Below, in pieces: positions 1 to 10,118 of a stretch of DNA of 31,915 bases. A program made the translations under genes and the position numbers. This stretch comes from Neelides folsomi (Eukaryota; Arthropoda; Collembola; Neelipleona; Neelidae). Under the pieces are notes generated by a model. That model worked only from the letters and a program-made list of their open reading frames with translations. It did no database searches and had not been told where the DNA came from. The stretch's first letter is position 1; each line of letters begins with the position of its first letter. The DNA lies in NCBI GenBank assembly GCA_034687125.1, contig JAQGBZ010000563.1:1-31915 (forward strand), given 5' to 3'.

Positions 1-95
1 TTATATTTTTATTAGCTTTTACTATTATAACTCAAAAGTTGATTTAACTGAATCTAAACTAATAATGTTTGAACAGAACCTATATTTCAAAAATT

Positions 96-278
96 TCACT
101 CGTGCTCAAGGACAATCGTAGATTTTCCTTTATCTAAAACATTTAATAGTGAGTTGTACCAATGTACCCGTGGCCAAGTTACTACTTTGTCCACAAGATA
201 AGAATATTGCGTTCCACCAAACCATGATGGCGTTAAACTGAGGTTAAATGTTGCAAATCGGTGGATGAATTTATCTGC
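96..278 (-). CDS. Candidate last exon of an unrecognised gene
   Basis: The minus strand has an open frame of about 60 residues ending in TGA at 98-96. The composition is protein-like, with WFGGTQYSYLVDK, WPRVHWYNSLLN and a terminal STIVLEHE, and it is rich in Trp, Tyr and Gly in an otherwise AT-rich stretch. An AG at 279-278 could be the acceptor. I do not recognise the family. No upstream exon in a compatible phase could be joined with confidence, so this may be the end of a real gene or a fragment. The assignment as coding rests only on residue composition. Confidence 0.3.
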   Translation of the reverse strand, partial: ADKFIHRFATFNLSLTPSWFGGTQYSYLVDKVVTWPRVHWYNSLLNVLDKGKSTIVLEHE

Positions 279-298
279 TCAAAAATCTGTGGATAAAT

Positions 299-1183
299 AT
301 TTATCCAAGGTTTTTTAATTAAATAATTAAAATATTTTTTGCTAAATACAATATTTGAGACTCCATTTATACTTTATTGTTAAATAGGTAAGAAATTTAT
401 ATGTTGATGAGGTTCCGCCGCCAGTTTTTCGAAGACGGCGTTTAACAGTTGTATGTCTTGCATATCAATTGGTGGTTTCAGTTACTGTAAAATTTACACG
501 TTAAACTTCTTACTTTATTACTATTTTTTCTTAAAATAAAAATGAGAGGGTAAAAGATCAACTCAAATTTGAGAAATAAAAAAAAGTGACTTTATTCGTC
601 TAATCATATGGGCATAATAATCATTTCATACATTCACATTTCATCAAAGATACAAACAAGCGAAATAAAGCCATAGTCACTATTTAACAATTATTCAATA
701 ATCAGTTAGTATTCGTTATATTAGACTGGGCATCTTTTATGGTTCCGGCGGAACATGAATCAAAAAAAGAATCTTTTTTCCAGTCGAGGACGCAAACTGG
801 TCGGATGTAGGTATTTTTCCTAACCTAAACTGTCAAAACTGCTCAATCCTTTCCTGAAACGGAAAAGTTCTCATAACAATGGTTTTGGTCCATGTGTTCC
901 TTGGCAAACAAATACGCAGTTGTTAAATTTATAGGTCAAGCTTTCTTTGAGAGTGTTCCTTCATAATGGATCATTAAATCGAGTCAGGATCAAATTCACA
1001 TTTGCAAATGGGCAAAAGGATCAATTCATTATGTATCAAAGCATTAAAGGAGTAAGTAATATTGTCAAAATTTAAAACTCTAGGTTAATTTTATATAAAC
1101 GGCATGTTTTATCAAAATTCTTATCCCGATTGTAGATAAAATCTCATATAACATTTAAACTTAGTGAAGAGGACATTATTTAT
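299..1183. other. Intergenic, nothing firm
   Basis: AT-rich sequence with two short GC-richer islands. A plus-strand frame at 388-486 (contains DEVPPPVFRRRR followed by a hydrophobic run, GT at 487) and another at about 704-811 could be isolated exons. They cannot be joined to each other or to a known family, so they are not annotated as genes. Confidence 0.4.
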
Positions 1184-1342
1184 TTAAAAATTATAATTGA
1201 TAGAATTACATAAAGTATTTATATAATTGACATTAATTATTGTTTACAATTATTGTAAAATCTCTGTATTTTAACTTAATTATAATTAAAAATATTAAAT
1301 AAATTATTGAAAATATACTCGTTAATGTTTCTACGATTAATT

Positions 1343-4300
1343 TTATTGGTCTTTTTCTGCAGCAATTTCATTTTCAATGCAAACTAAAATTTCGGAAAAT
1401 GTTGGGCGATCGTCAGCATTAATTTCCCAGCAATGTTTCATTAAATTATACCTAAAATGAATACAGTAAAACATTCATTCTAAATATTTATTATTTTACA
1501 ATTTAAAAATTGAAATCTAATTAAATATAGAAGTTTTAAATATACTTTTTAATAAATGGGTTTAACAAATATAAAATAATTACTCTAAATCATACATTTT
1601 ATCAGATGAATAAACTGGTTTGGTCATTCTCATTCCATTTTTCAATGAATTGACAAATTCTGGACTCCAATGAGAACCCGCATAAGGAGTTGACCCCAAT
1701 GAAAAGATTTCCCACAAAGTAACGCCAAAAGACCAAACATCAGATTTCTCTGAAAACTTGAAAAACTCCAAAGATTCAACGGCCATCCATTTCCATGGCA
1801 AAGGAGACTGGGATATAAAATCATTAATAGTATATTTTGCATTGCAAATTAAATAGTATTTTTAAATAATGATTAAACTTTTGATTTTTTGGTATATGTT
1901 GCGTCTTCAAATAATTGTCGAGATAATCCGAAGTCGCAAATTTTAGCTTTATTTGCAGAAGTCAATAAAACATTCCTTGTCGCTAGATCACAATGGACGA
2001 TCTATAGTAGTGTATAAATGTAATTTATATATAAGATAAAAATCGTTTTTCTTTAGTAATAAATTTACTTTTATGTATTAATAACATTTATAAAATATTG
2101 ATATTTGATTTGAATACAAAATTGATTTATATTTACTACCTTATTTTTACTAAGAAATTCCATTCCGCTCACAATTTCAAAAGACCATTTCATAAATTGA
2201 TTTGAAACTTCGATTGATTTTTTGATATCGCTAAATTGTACAATTATGGAAGAATTTAAAATACCTTATAAATATTAAACAATTATTTTAATTATTATTT
2301 TTTAAAATATTTAAATTTTGTGAGTTTTATAATTTGTAATTGCATTGTAAGATTCTCATAATAATTTGAAACTGTTTTCTTGTTAACCGTTATGGAGCAA
2401 AAGTTTTTGTTCATTGACAATAAAATATCCAACATATTTCCTTTAGAACAAAATTCAACGGCGACGTACACTTCATCTGAAAATATATATTTTATAAAAT
2501 ATGTAATTAATAAAAAATAATATGTTAGTATTTTTTTCTAATTTGTTTCTGAGTTAACTTATTTTGATGTTTTCAGTGCAAGCGGCAATAAGCGAAACTA
2601 TATTTTTGTGATTTCCAATCGTGGACATTATTTTTAATTCATCTAAAAGAGCCTTTATTTCGACAAGTTCGACACCCGATTTTACAACTTTGATTGCAAC
2701 TTCAACGTCTCCTTTGTTTGATTTGACAAATCCACTTAAAACCATTCCAAAATTTCCACTTCCAAGAATTGTTTTACCTAAATTTAAAATATACCAAATA
2801 ATTTATGTTTTGAATAAATTAACTGTTAGTAAATTAATTCATTCATACAATTTTTAAGCTTTGGATTATTAATATTGTTAATATTAACGTTTAAAAAATT
2901 ATTAATGAAATTTTTACCGATAATAAGTTTGTCTCGTTTCACTTCATATTTATTGTTATATTTGAAAACTTGTGATTCTTCATTTCCAATTGAACAATAT
3001 ATTTTTTCTCCTTCGATGAATTCCTTAATTTCATCCTCATTTAAAAATCTTTTCAATTCTCGACTTTTTCTCTTATATTTTATCATAAGAAAAATGATGA
3101 TGATCAAAAGGACCAACATAACGGCAGCCGTCGACAAGACAATTCCAATAATTGTAGCTTGAGAAATTTGAGATTTTTCCATTATTATATTTATTTTGGG
3201 GTCTTTCAAAATATCAGAAATTTGTTGATTTCCTTTAATATCGGCCAAATCTTGGGCCGTGTGATTTTCGTTATCGCGTAAATCGGTGTTTGCATTAAAT
3301 TCTAACAGCAACTTGACAAATTTATAATGTTCATTCATAGCCGCCAAATGCAAAGGAGTTCTTCCTTTCTCGTCAGCTTGGTTAATTTTTGCTCCATGGT
3401 CCAATAACAATTTTCCAGTGTCTAAATAATCCCCATTTGCTGCTAAATGAAGCGCCGATGAATTTTGGTTCGAAATGAAACTAAGACTCGCCCCACGCTG
3501 CAATAATATTTTCACGATTTCAAATTTATTTTTGTTTACGGCTTCAATCAGCGGCGTGAAGTGTTTTTCCCTCTCTGCAGCATTTACATCAGTCGATTTG
3601 TTAAGCAACATTTCAACAATTTGGACATTTCCATTTGAAACAGCAAGATACAAAGGGCTTTTCCCATTTTGATCAAAAACATCAACTTTGGCTTCTTTTT
3701 CCAACAATAATTCAACCATATCGATATTCCCGTTTTTTACTGCGTGATGCAAAGAAGTAAAATTTCTATTATCAAAATCATTAATTTCAACTTGGTATTC
3801 TAATAATAATCTGGCCATTTCCAAATTCTTTTTTGAAACAGCTTCCATCAAAGGAGTAAAATTTGAGGCTTTTATTTTTGTGTTCACCTTAATAACAGGA
3901 ACTTTCAACAACAAACAGACTACTTCTAGGTATTTGTTTGAAACAGCAAGAAACAAAGGGCTTATCCCATTTTGGTCATAAACATTAACTTTGGCTTCTT
4001 TTTCCAACAATAATTCAACCATATCGATATTCCCGTTTTTTACTGCGTGATGCAAAGAAGTAAAATTTCTATTATCAAAATCATTAATTTCAGCTTTGCA
4101 TTCCAATAATAATTTGACCATTTTCAAATTATTTTTTGAAACCGCTTCCATTAAAGGAGTTAAATTTGAGTCTTTTATTTTTGTGTTCACCTCAATCTCA
4201 GGAACTTTCAACAACAAACCGACGACTTCGAGGTGTCCATTTGAAACTGCAAGATACAACGCGGTTTTATGATCTTCTTGAATAATATTTAAGCTTGCAT

Positions 4301-6977
4301 TGTTTGATATAAGAATCTGAACGATTTGTTTGTGACCAGCATTTGCTGCTTTGTGCAGCGCAGACCATAATTCAGTATCAACGTAATTGATATTCGCACA
4401 ATTTAGTTTCAGGAGTATTTCAACGATGTCTGGATATCCATTACTGGATGCGAGATGCAAAGGAGTAAAATTAAAGTCCTTTCCGATCGTATTGACATTT
4501 GGATTTCTCTTCAGAATAGCTCTCGCAATATTCGCCTGCTTATGTAACAAAGATAAATGGAGCGGAGAGCAATTTTTATAATCTAAAAAATCCACTGCAG
4601 CCTTTTGTTGTACCAAGAAAATGGCTATTTCAGATTGTCGGTGAACTATTGCATAATACAAAGCCGTCCAATCTTTATTGTCGACTGCATTGATCTCGGC
4701 GCCTTTTTCAAGCAATATTGCCACAATGTTTAAAAAACCAAAGCAAGCCGCATAATGCAAAGCGGTCTCCTTCTTGATGTTATAAGCATTGACATGGGCA
4801 TTGGCCTCAAGCAACAAAAAGGCAATTTGGAAATGGCCATATTTGGAAGATATTTGCAACGGCGATTCGAACTTGCGATTCACCAAATTTGCATCGGCCT
4901 TGTTATCCAAAAGATATCTAGTAATGTTTAAATTCCCTTTAAGTGAAGCTCTGTACAAAGGCGTCAAATCGTTTTCACCTTTCGCATTTAAATTGGCTCC
5001 CTTTTCGGTCAAAAGTTGAACCATTTTAAAATGATCTCTATCAACTGCAATATGCAATGGAGTCCACCATTTATCAGTTTTGGCTTCTATATTAGCCCCA
5101 TGGTCAAGAAGCAATTTGGCAATTTGGACATAATTATATCTTACAGCTTGGTACAGAGCAGTTAAATCATATTTATACTCAACAACGTTTACATCCGCAC
5201 TGTGATTGAGCAAAAGCTGGACGACATTCAAATGGCCGTTCGATGAAGCAAAAAATAGCGGAGTTCTTTGCTCATTGTCTAAAGCGTTTACATTGGCTCC
5301 TCTTTCAATTAGCAAGCTTGAGATTTGTTCATTTCCCAATTTGGCTGCATAATGCAAAGGAGTTTGCAAAGTTGAATCTCGGGCTTTAACATTCGCATTG
5401 TTTTCAACCAGAAATGATGCAACTTCGGTTTGTTTATGTGAAATGGCAATATGTAAAGGTGTGATTTGGGATTTTGCATTATTTTTCGTAATTATATTAA
5501 AATTCGCTCTTTGATTCTTCAATATTTGGAGAATTTCAATCTCGCCGGATTCCAAGGCCAAAATTAAAGGAATTCCATTTTCAATATCGGATTTTGACAG
5601 AATGGCGCCGTTTTGTAGTAATATTTTGACTACTTTGTTTTTACCTTGGGATGTCGCAGAATTTAGCGGCGAATTTTTGCTGAGATCAACCGTATTTGCT
5701 TTTAAACCTTTATCTAATAGAAACAATACAATTTGTTCGTGGCCATAGTAGCTTGCTTCATGTAGTAAAGTCCATCCATTTTTATCAACTGTGTCCATTC
5801 TTGCATTGTGAGTGATTAGCAATTTTACAATTTCAACATAACCTTCAGAAACAGCTAAATGGAGCGAAGTCCAATTGTATGAATTTATAGCATTCAAATC
5901 GACTTTTGCGTCAATTAATAATTTAACAATATCGGCGTTACCTTTTGAAGAAGCAAAATGCAGTGGGGTCATTTTCTTATAATCCGCAGAATTTAGATTC
6001 ACATTTGGAATTCCCATCATCAATTTAAAAATATCACAATATCCAAAATAGGAAGCGTAGTGGAAGGGATTTAAGTTATATTTATCAATTCCATTTAAAC
6101 CAATCCCATTCTTAATTAAATCTCTGGTAATGTTTAATTTCGTTAGTTTCATTGCCAACACAATTGGGTTTTGATCGACACTATAAATATTTTTGAAAAT
6201 TTTAGAACTTTTCAAATTTTCATGGTTTTTCAAAATCAATTTAATTTTATCAAGTTTATTCTTCATTCCCAAATAATTTTTATTGTCGTCCTCGGAAGAA
6301 TAATAAATGAATCTTCTGTTTTGGGGATATTCAATGATCTGTTTATTAAAAGGAATTCCAACAAAGGGCCAAATGAACGGATCTTCCAATTGGTGTTCGA
6401 TATTTGTTTTAAAACAAAATCCCCTATTCTTATAATGATCGTCATAGCAACAACCTCGGTTTTCACATGAGGCTTTTGAAATTCCTGACCATCCACAATC
6501 CTGTCTGACCAAGGAAGGATTTCCAAAGTAGCAATTCTCATTTACGGTCCGAAGCAATTTGCAACCTTCGCAAATTTCATCTCTTAGGGAATTCTTAAAA
6601 CAATTGTGTGCATTTGTGTAGCTGTTGTCAAAGCAGCATTTGTCGTTTTCGCATTCATTTTGAGTTCTTTCACTTGAGCCGCATTTGGTTCGATTTACGA
6701 GCGGATTTTGAAAATCACACATTTTATTTTCACTTTTCTTTATTGGATTTGTGGATCTGATTGGATTTTCTCCAAATTGAAAGTTTTCATAAAAACAAGA
6801 AGGATTTTTATTATCATCATAGCAACAACTGAGATTTTGACATTCGACTAAATTGATCTTATCCCAGCCGCATTTTGATCTGAATGTTATGGCATTTTGA
6901 AATAAACATTTTTCTTCAATTCCAATTATTCCACGAGCGGAAAATAAAAAATAAAGTAAATAAAATAAAACTGACAT
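1343..6977 (-). CDS. Chimeric receptor tyrosine kinase: trefoil-ankyrin-TM-kinase, copy A
   Basis: Seven exons (minus strand): 6977-2918, 2777-2559, 2476-2344 (donor uncertain), 2230-2140, 2001-1879, 1807-1584, 1451-1343, giving about 1652 residues. The start is the ATG of MSVLFYLLY, because the frame upstream lacks an ATG. Order of parts: signal peptide (1-19); three P-type trefoil domains (about 24-62, 86-127, 149-189) with the CG, R and CC spacing; about 29 ankyrin repeats (about 300-1260) of the TPLHLA..G...IV.LLL type; one membrane span (about 1274-1299) followed by KYKRK. The kinase has a GSGNFG loop, VAIKVV lysine, HCDLATRN catalytic loop, DFG, an activation-loop Tyr, WKWMAVES and CW.....DRPTF. 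The family is VEGFR/PDGFR-like. It is predicted to be a plasma-membrane receptor with an extracellular ankyrin solenoid; the ligand is unknown. All acceptor phases fit. The exon 3 end is the only weak join: a GC donor after 2344 or a GT after 2419. Confidence 0.88.
3650..4292 (-). repeat. 303-bp internal ankyrin block duplication in copy A
   Basis: Two consecutive blocks of three ankyrin repeats lie exactly 303 bp (101 codons) apart; for example GCTTCTTTTTCCAACAATAA occurs at 3691 and 3994. The stretch 3691-3788 is almost identical to 3994-4091. Both encode TSLHHAVKNGNIDM and an LLLEKEAKV tail. Confidence 0.85.
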
Positions 6978-7582
6978 ATTTAAGTGTTTCAAACGTTTAG
7001 TTCAAAAATCATTAAATCTCAATTAAAGAATCAAATAAATGGTAATGTTATTTTATTAATTTTTATTTGCGAATTGAAAATTTTTTTCCTCCAATTTATT
7101 CTCTCTAACTCTAACTATGTAATTAAAATCCGAGATATAATGAAACATTTCCAGTTTTTTTTATAAACTAAATGTTCTTATTTGAGGAGGAAAACACAAA
7201 ATTGTGTAATGAGAAAAATATATTTATTTTTTGGTTAAAGCAATCACAAAGAAGGAAATATAATTGATTTCTAAGTAATAATTCTTAAATCAATATTTCT
7301 TTATCATATGAAATATGTAATGATACACATAAGGATAATTGCATTTGCTAAGTGGTTGCTCAAAATTTTAGCCTTTATCTAGAATTGTTGATAGCTAATT
7401 ATCTATAAAGAAATTAGCTATAAATCTTAAAATAGACATTTAATGGTCACGATTAAAAATAAATTAAAATATGAAATAATGAATACTGAATGAAATATAT
7501 TCAATAAATTAGGTCATATATCATTTCATATTTTATATATAAGTAGTTTTAATTATTTATCTCTCGAACTGTGATTTAAACT

Positions 7583-7877
7583 AATCCACAAGACGGAAAT
7601 AAAAGAACTAAATGATCCTTAGGAGATTCATTCAAATGCTTCGGATCCTTCAAATATATTCCTCGATGAAAGGTCAAATGAAGACGGGATGGGAATTCTA
7701 TCAGATGTCAAATTTGAAAATGCTCCTGAGTGTCCTTAGGGAATTTCACCCTAAATAATCTAATTATTCGAATATTCTAAATGCGATAGGATGTTTGTTG
7801 ACATGGAATTTTTTGTCTCCTATTACGAAAATGATCACAAATCAAACGATTCCAACAATTTCTCTTGCAAATACAAG
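7583..7877 (+). pseudogene. Zinc-finger-like remnant, copy A
   Basis: It aligns with the better preserved fragment at 25015-25352 but has several stops and shifts, for example within the first 40 bp after the deletion junction. Shared blocks include AAATGCTTCGGAT and ATTCCTCGATGAAAGGTCAA. It cannot make a protein. The 5' part of the fragment is missing because of the approximately 345-bp deletion relative to copy B. Confidence 0.6.
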
Positions 7878-8689
7878 GTTAGGTTAGGTTAAGAGGATTT
7901 CCCCTAGTTAAGCTCATACACCCTGAGATGATACTCAAATTGAGAGAGACGAAATGACAAACGAAGCAAGAAAAAGTTATTCAAATGCGAGTCATTTTTC
8001 TATTTAATTGAATTATAAACAATTAATATAATTTCCTTTTCACTATTATAAGATATTACAATTTTAAATTCAATTTCAGAGCTTAGAGTTTAAATTAGAA
8101 TTGACGAAAGATTTGTTATTTTGAAGGATGATGAAACCATTTCGTCGGAACAGTCGGACTCGGAACGGACTGAAGAATTTCAACGCCTATTGAAATTAAA
8201 ACCGATTTATCAGATAAATATAATTCCGAATACTTTCTCGGCACGTTGAAGATGTATTTGGATTAAATTTGTTTGGTAAATAACCTGTAATTTTGGACAT
8301 TTAAACATTCTATCTTAATTAGCGCTAAGAATATTAAAATTGGAGTAATATGAAACATATTTAAATTTATTTAATTGCAATTCGTGTCGATCTCACTATA
8401 GATTTTTAAATGAGGCGTCAAAGATTAGGGTATTTTATGTTCCACAAATAGAGATTGATAGGATTAGTAAAGAATTTGATCTTTTAAATAGATTTAATTC
8501 TAATCTAATTTGACAATCCTCAAAATTAGAGAAGGCTGTGGGCTTTCTCTTTTATCATTTAAGAAAATATCAAAAAAATTATATTTCAATTACTCAAATC
8601 AAAATATTTTATTAATTTAATCTTTTAATCTATTTATTTTTTAGTATAAATTTTAAATGTTATAATATATTTCCAACCTTTAAGTAATA
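7878..8689. other. Intergenic with one weak ORF remnant
   Basis: It starts with the AGGTTAGGTTAGGTTAAG string (7876-7892). A plus-strand frame at about 8098-8250 reads IDERFVILKDDETIS and then EEFQRLLKLK before a stop. A +1 shift near 8197 would continue it as LSDKYNSEYFLGTLK to a stop. This could be a broken terminal exon; the family is unknown. Otherwise AT-rich and empty. Confidence 0.3.
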
Positions 8690-8694
8690 GTATT

Positions 8695-9057
8695 ATTCAG
8701 TCTGAATCTTCCATTATCTCTACAGTTCGAATAACTTTGAGCTTTCTTATTGAGAAGCTTGAGCTTGTTGTATAATTCATCTGTAGTTTCGTAATTCTGA
8801 GTTATTAAAATCTTACCATCGACTTCATTCTTTGTTCCGTCCAGAAGCCACTTGATTTTATCTTCTTCCGTTGCTCTTGGTCATGCATTTCAATTCGTCC
8901 CAGTTTTTCATAGAAATATTTAATATATCAATCTTTCGGATTCCAAGCGTAACACCTCATGTATTTTTTCAATTCCAATCGTTCTTCGTCTCTCGTAAAT
9001 TTTTCAATGAAGTTTTTCTTTAAATCATTCTAATTTTGAATGGTTTTACAAGCTCTC
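8695..9057 (-). pseudogene. Decayed retrotransposon gag (capsid) fragment
   Basis: On the minus strand the sequence reads NDLKKNFIEKFTRDEERLEL, then RCYAWNPKD, a stop, YIKYFYEKLGRIEMHDQ, a frameshift near 8878, and EEDKIKWLLDGTKNEVDG followed by TDELYNKLKLLNKK. The order W-x-L-x3-F-x3-F, a tyrosine-rich middle and a KI-x-x-LL-x-G block is that of the Ty3/gypsy-type gag capsid domain (Retrotrans_gag). The Trp before NDLKK is now TAG, a second stop follows WNPKD, and the two halves are in different frames. No protease, reverse transcriptase or LTR is visible next to it. An old, dead fragment. Confidence 0.6.
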
Positions 9058-9128
9058 CTATACCGTAATTAAAAACTTATTATTGTTTATAACTTTGCTT
9101 TCATTAAATTTCTTAATAATTCACGTTT

Positions 9129-9152
9129 AGCTCCACACTTAAATGTGGAGCT
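9129..9152. repeat. Short inverted repeat
   Basis: AGCTCCACA and TGTGGAGCT, 9-bp perfect arms around a 6-base loop. It may be a leftover of a small mobile element or chance; there is no gene next to it. Confidence 0.4.
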
Positions 9153-9606
9153 TTCATATAATTCATTTCAATTCAACTTCTTTATTCAATTCTTTCAATA
9201 TTTAATTTCAACTTCAGTGGTTGCAAATCTCAGTGTACTTAAATCAAACAATCTTCACACCTCCATCATTCCATTAAGCGTTCTAATAGTGATTTTCAGT
9301 ATTAATATTTCATACGGTTAGCCTGTGGCCACAGCGCTTATTCTTTATTATACAATACTATGTTTCTGCATTATTTACCTATACGTACTTACAGCATTTA
9401 TAACTTTTTGTATTTAAATTCACTTTTTAATCAACTCTTTCTTTTATTTTATACTACTTCAATGTACTTTAAAGTAATGTGTTACAAAGCGCATCTTTCA
9501 ATAATCCTTATCCTTAACCAATTTATAACTTAAAATTCCAACGCTCGCTAGAACTGCTACATACTAAAATAATCACATTACTAGCTATGTAACGTTATAA
9601 TATAAT
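9153..9606. other. Intergenic, nothing seen
   Basis: AT-rich sequence without a convincing frame, RNA gene or repeat on either strand. Confidence 0.5.
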
Positions 9607-9985
9607 AGCAAAAAATCGGATTTTTAATCTGATTTGCCCAACATCATTTTAAAAATCAGATTTGTTTAGTAGGATTTCATTTATCCAATTTAAATTTTAA
9701 TTAAAATAAATCTGACAAACAATATAATGTAATCATATTTAAACAAAATAAAGCGGGTTCTTTTAATTTGATTGGCACATCATTTTAATAATCCGATTTA
9801 TATAGTAGGATTTTATTTCATCCATTTTAAAATTTAAATATAAATCTGAAAACCAATATATTGTAATAAAAACTAAACAAAATAAATTGGATTCTATTAA
9901 TCTGATTCATACAACATATTATCGATAATGGGATTTATATAGATGATTTTAGATTCTTTAAAAAGCAACTTAAAATAAAGTTATC
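9607..9985. repeat. Diverged tandem repeat, unit about 134 bp, about 2.8 copies
   Basis: Units begin at about 9607, 9745 and 9879 with CAAAAAATCGG, CAAAATAAAGCGGG and CAAAATAAATTGG. Each continues with an ATCTGATT-like motif, an ACATCATTTTAA-like motif, a (T)AGTAGGATTT-like motif and AAATCTGA. The copies are well diverged. TCGGATTT/AATCTGAT pairs inside the units make them locally self-complementary. Confidence 0.75.
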
Positions 9986-10032
9986 ATCATTAGAAAACGT
10001 ACATTTTAACAATAATAATGTAATTAATCAAT

Positions 10033-10118
10033 TAATGTAATATAAATTGAAAATGAATGATTAAAAATTATTAATGATTAAACAAATAATTTAAGAATGA
10101 CAATTACAAGATCATAAG
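10033..10118 (+). repeat. Direct repeat, left copy (5' of transporter pseudogene)
   Basis: It matches 13381-13470 over about 86 bp with few differences, including TATAAATTGAAAATGAATGA and TTAATGATTAAACAAATAAT. The two copies lie in the same orientation on either side of the MFSD8-like pseudogene. Confidence 0.8.

Larger units (their letters stand above)
1184..7877. repeat. Segmental duplication, copy A
   Basis: This stretch aligns end to end, in the same orientation, with 18326-25392. It covers the receptor kinase gene, both its flanks and a decayed zinc-finger fragment. The left edge is the shared motif TAAAAATTATAATTGA (1184 and 18326). The right edge is where homology stops, just before an AGGTTAGGTTAGGTT string at 7876. 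Copy A lacks about 345 bp that copy B has between 24736 and 25080. Confidence 0.92.

Noticed and set aside
388..811. Two plus-strand exon-like frames (388-486 and about 704-811)
   Set aside because: Plausible residues but no family, phases cannot be joined, and they lie opposite to the equally uncertain minus-strand exon; too weak to call.
2251..2266. A 34-bp intron beginning at GTATTTTAAATTC just before kinase exon 4
   Set aside because: The sequence upstream of it differs between copies by indels and contains stops, so it is not coding; the GT belongs to the intron interior.
2621..2857. Plus-strand open frames opposite the receptor exons (also 2875-3162, 3475-3672, 4387-4581, 4789-5019, 6171-6470, and equivalents in copy B)
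   Set aside because: They are antisense shadows of the long ankyrin exon and kinase exons, with low-complexity residues and no domain.
6263..6541. Minus-strand second frame inside the trefoil region
   Set aside because: It overlaps the trefoil coding frame, which has conserved Cys spacing; the alternative frame has none.
7876..7892. Telomere array
   Set aside because: Only three AGGTT units inside a chromosome segment; such strings are common interspersed motifs in arthropods.
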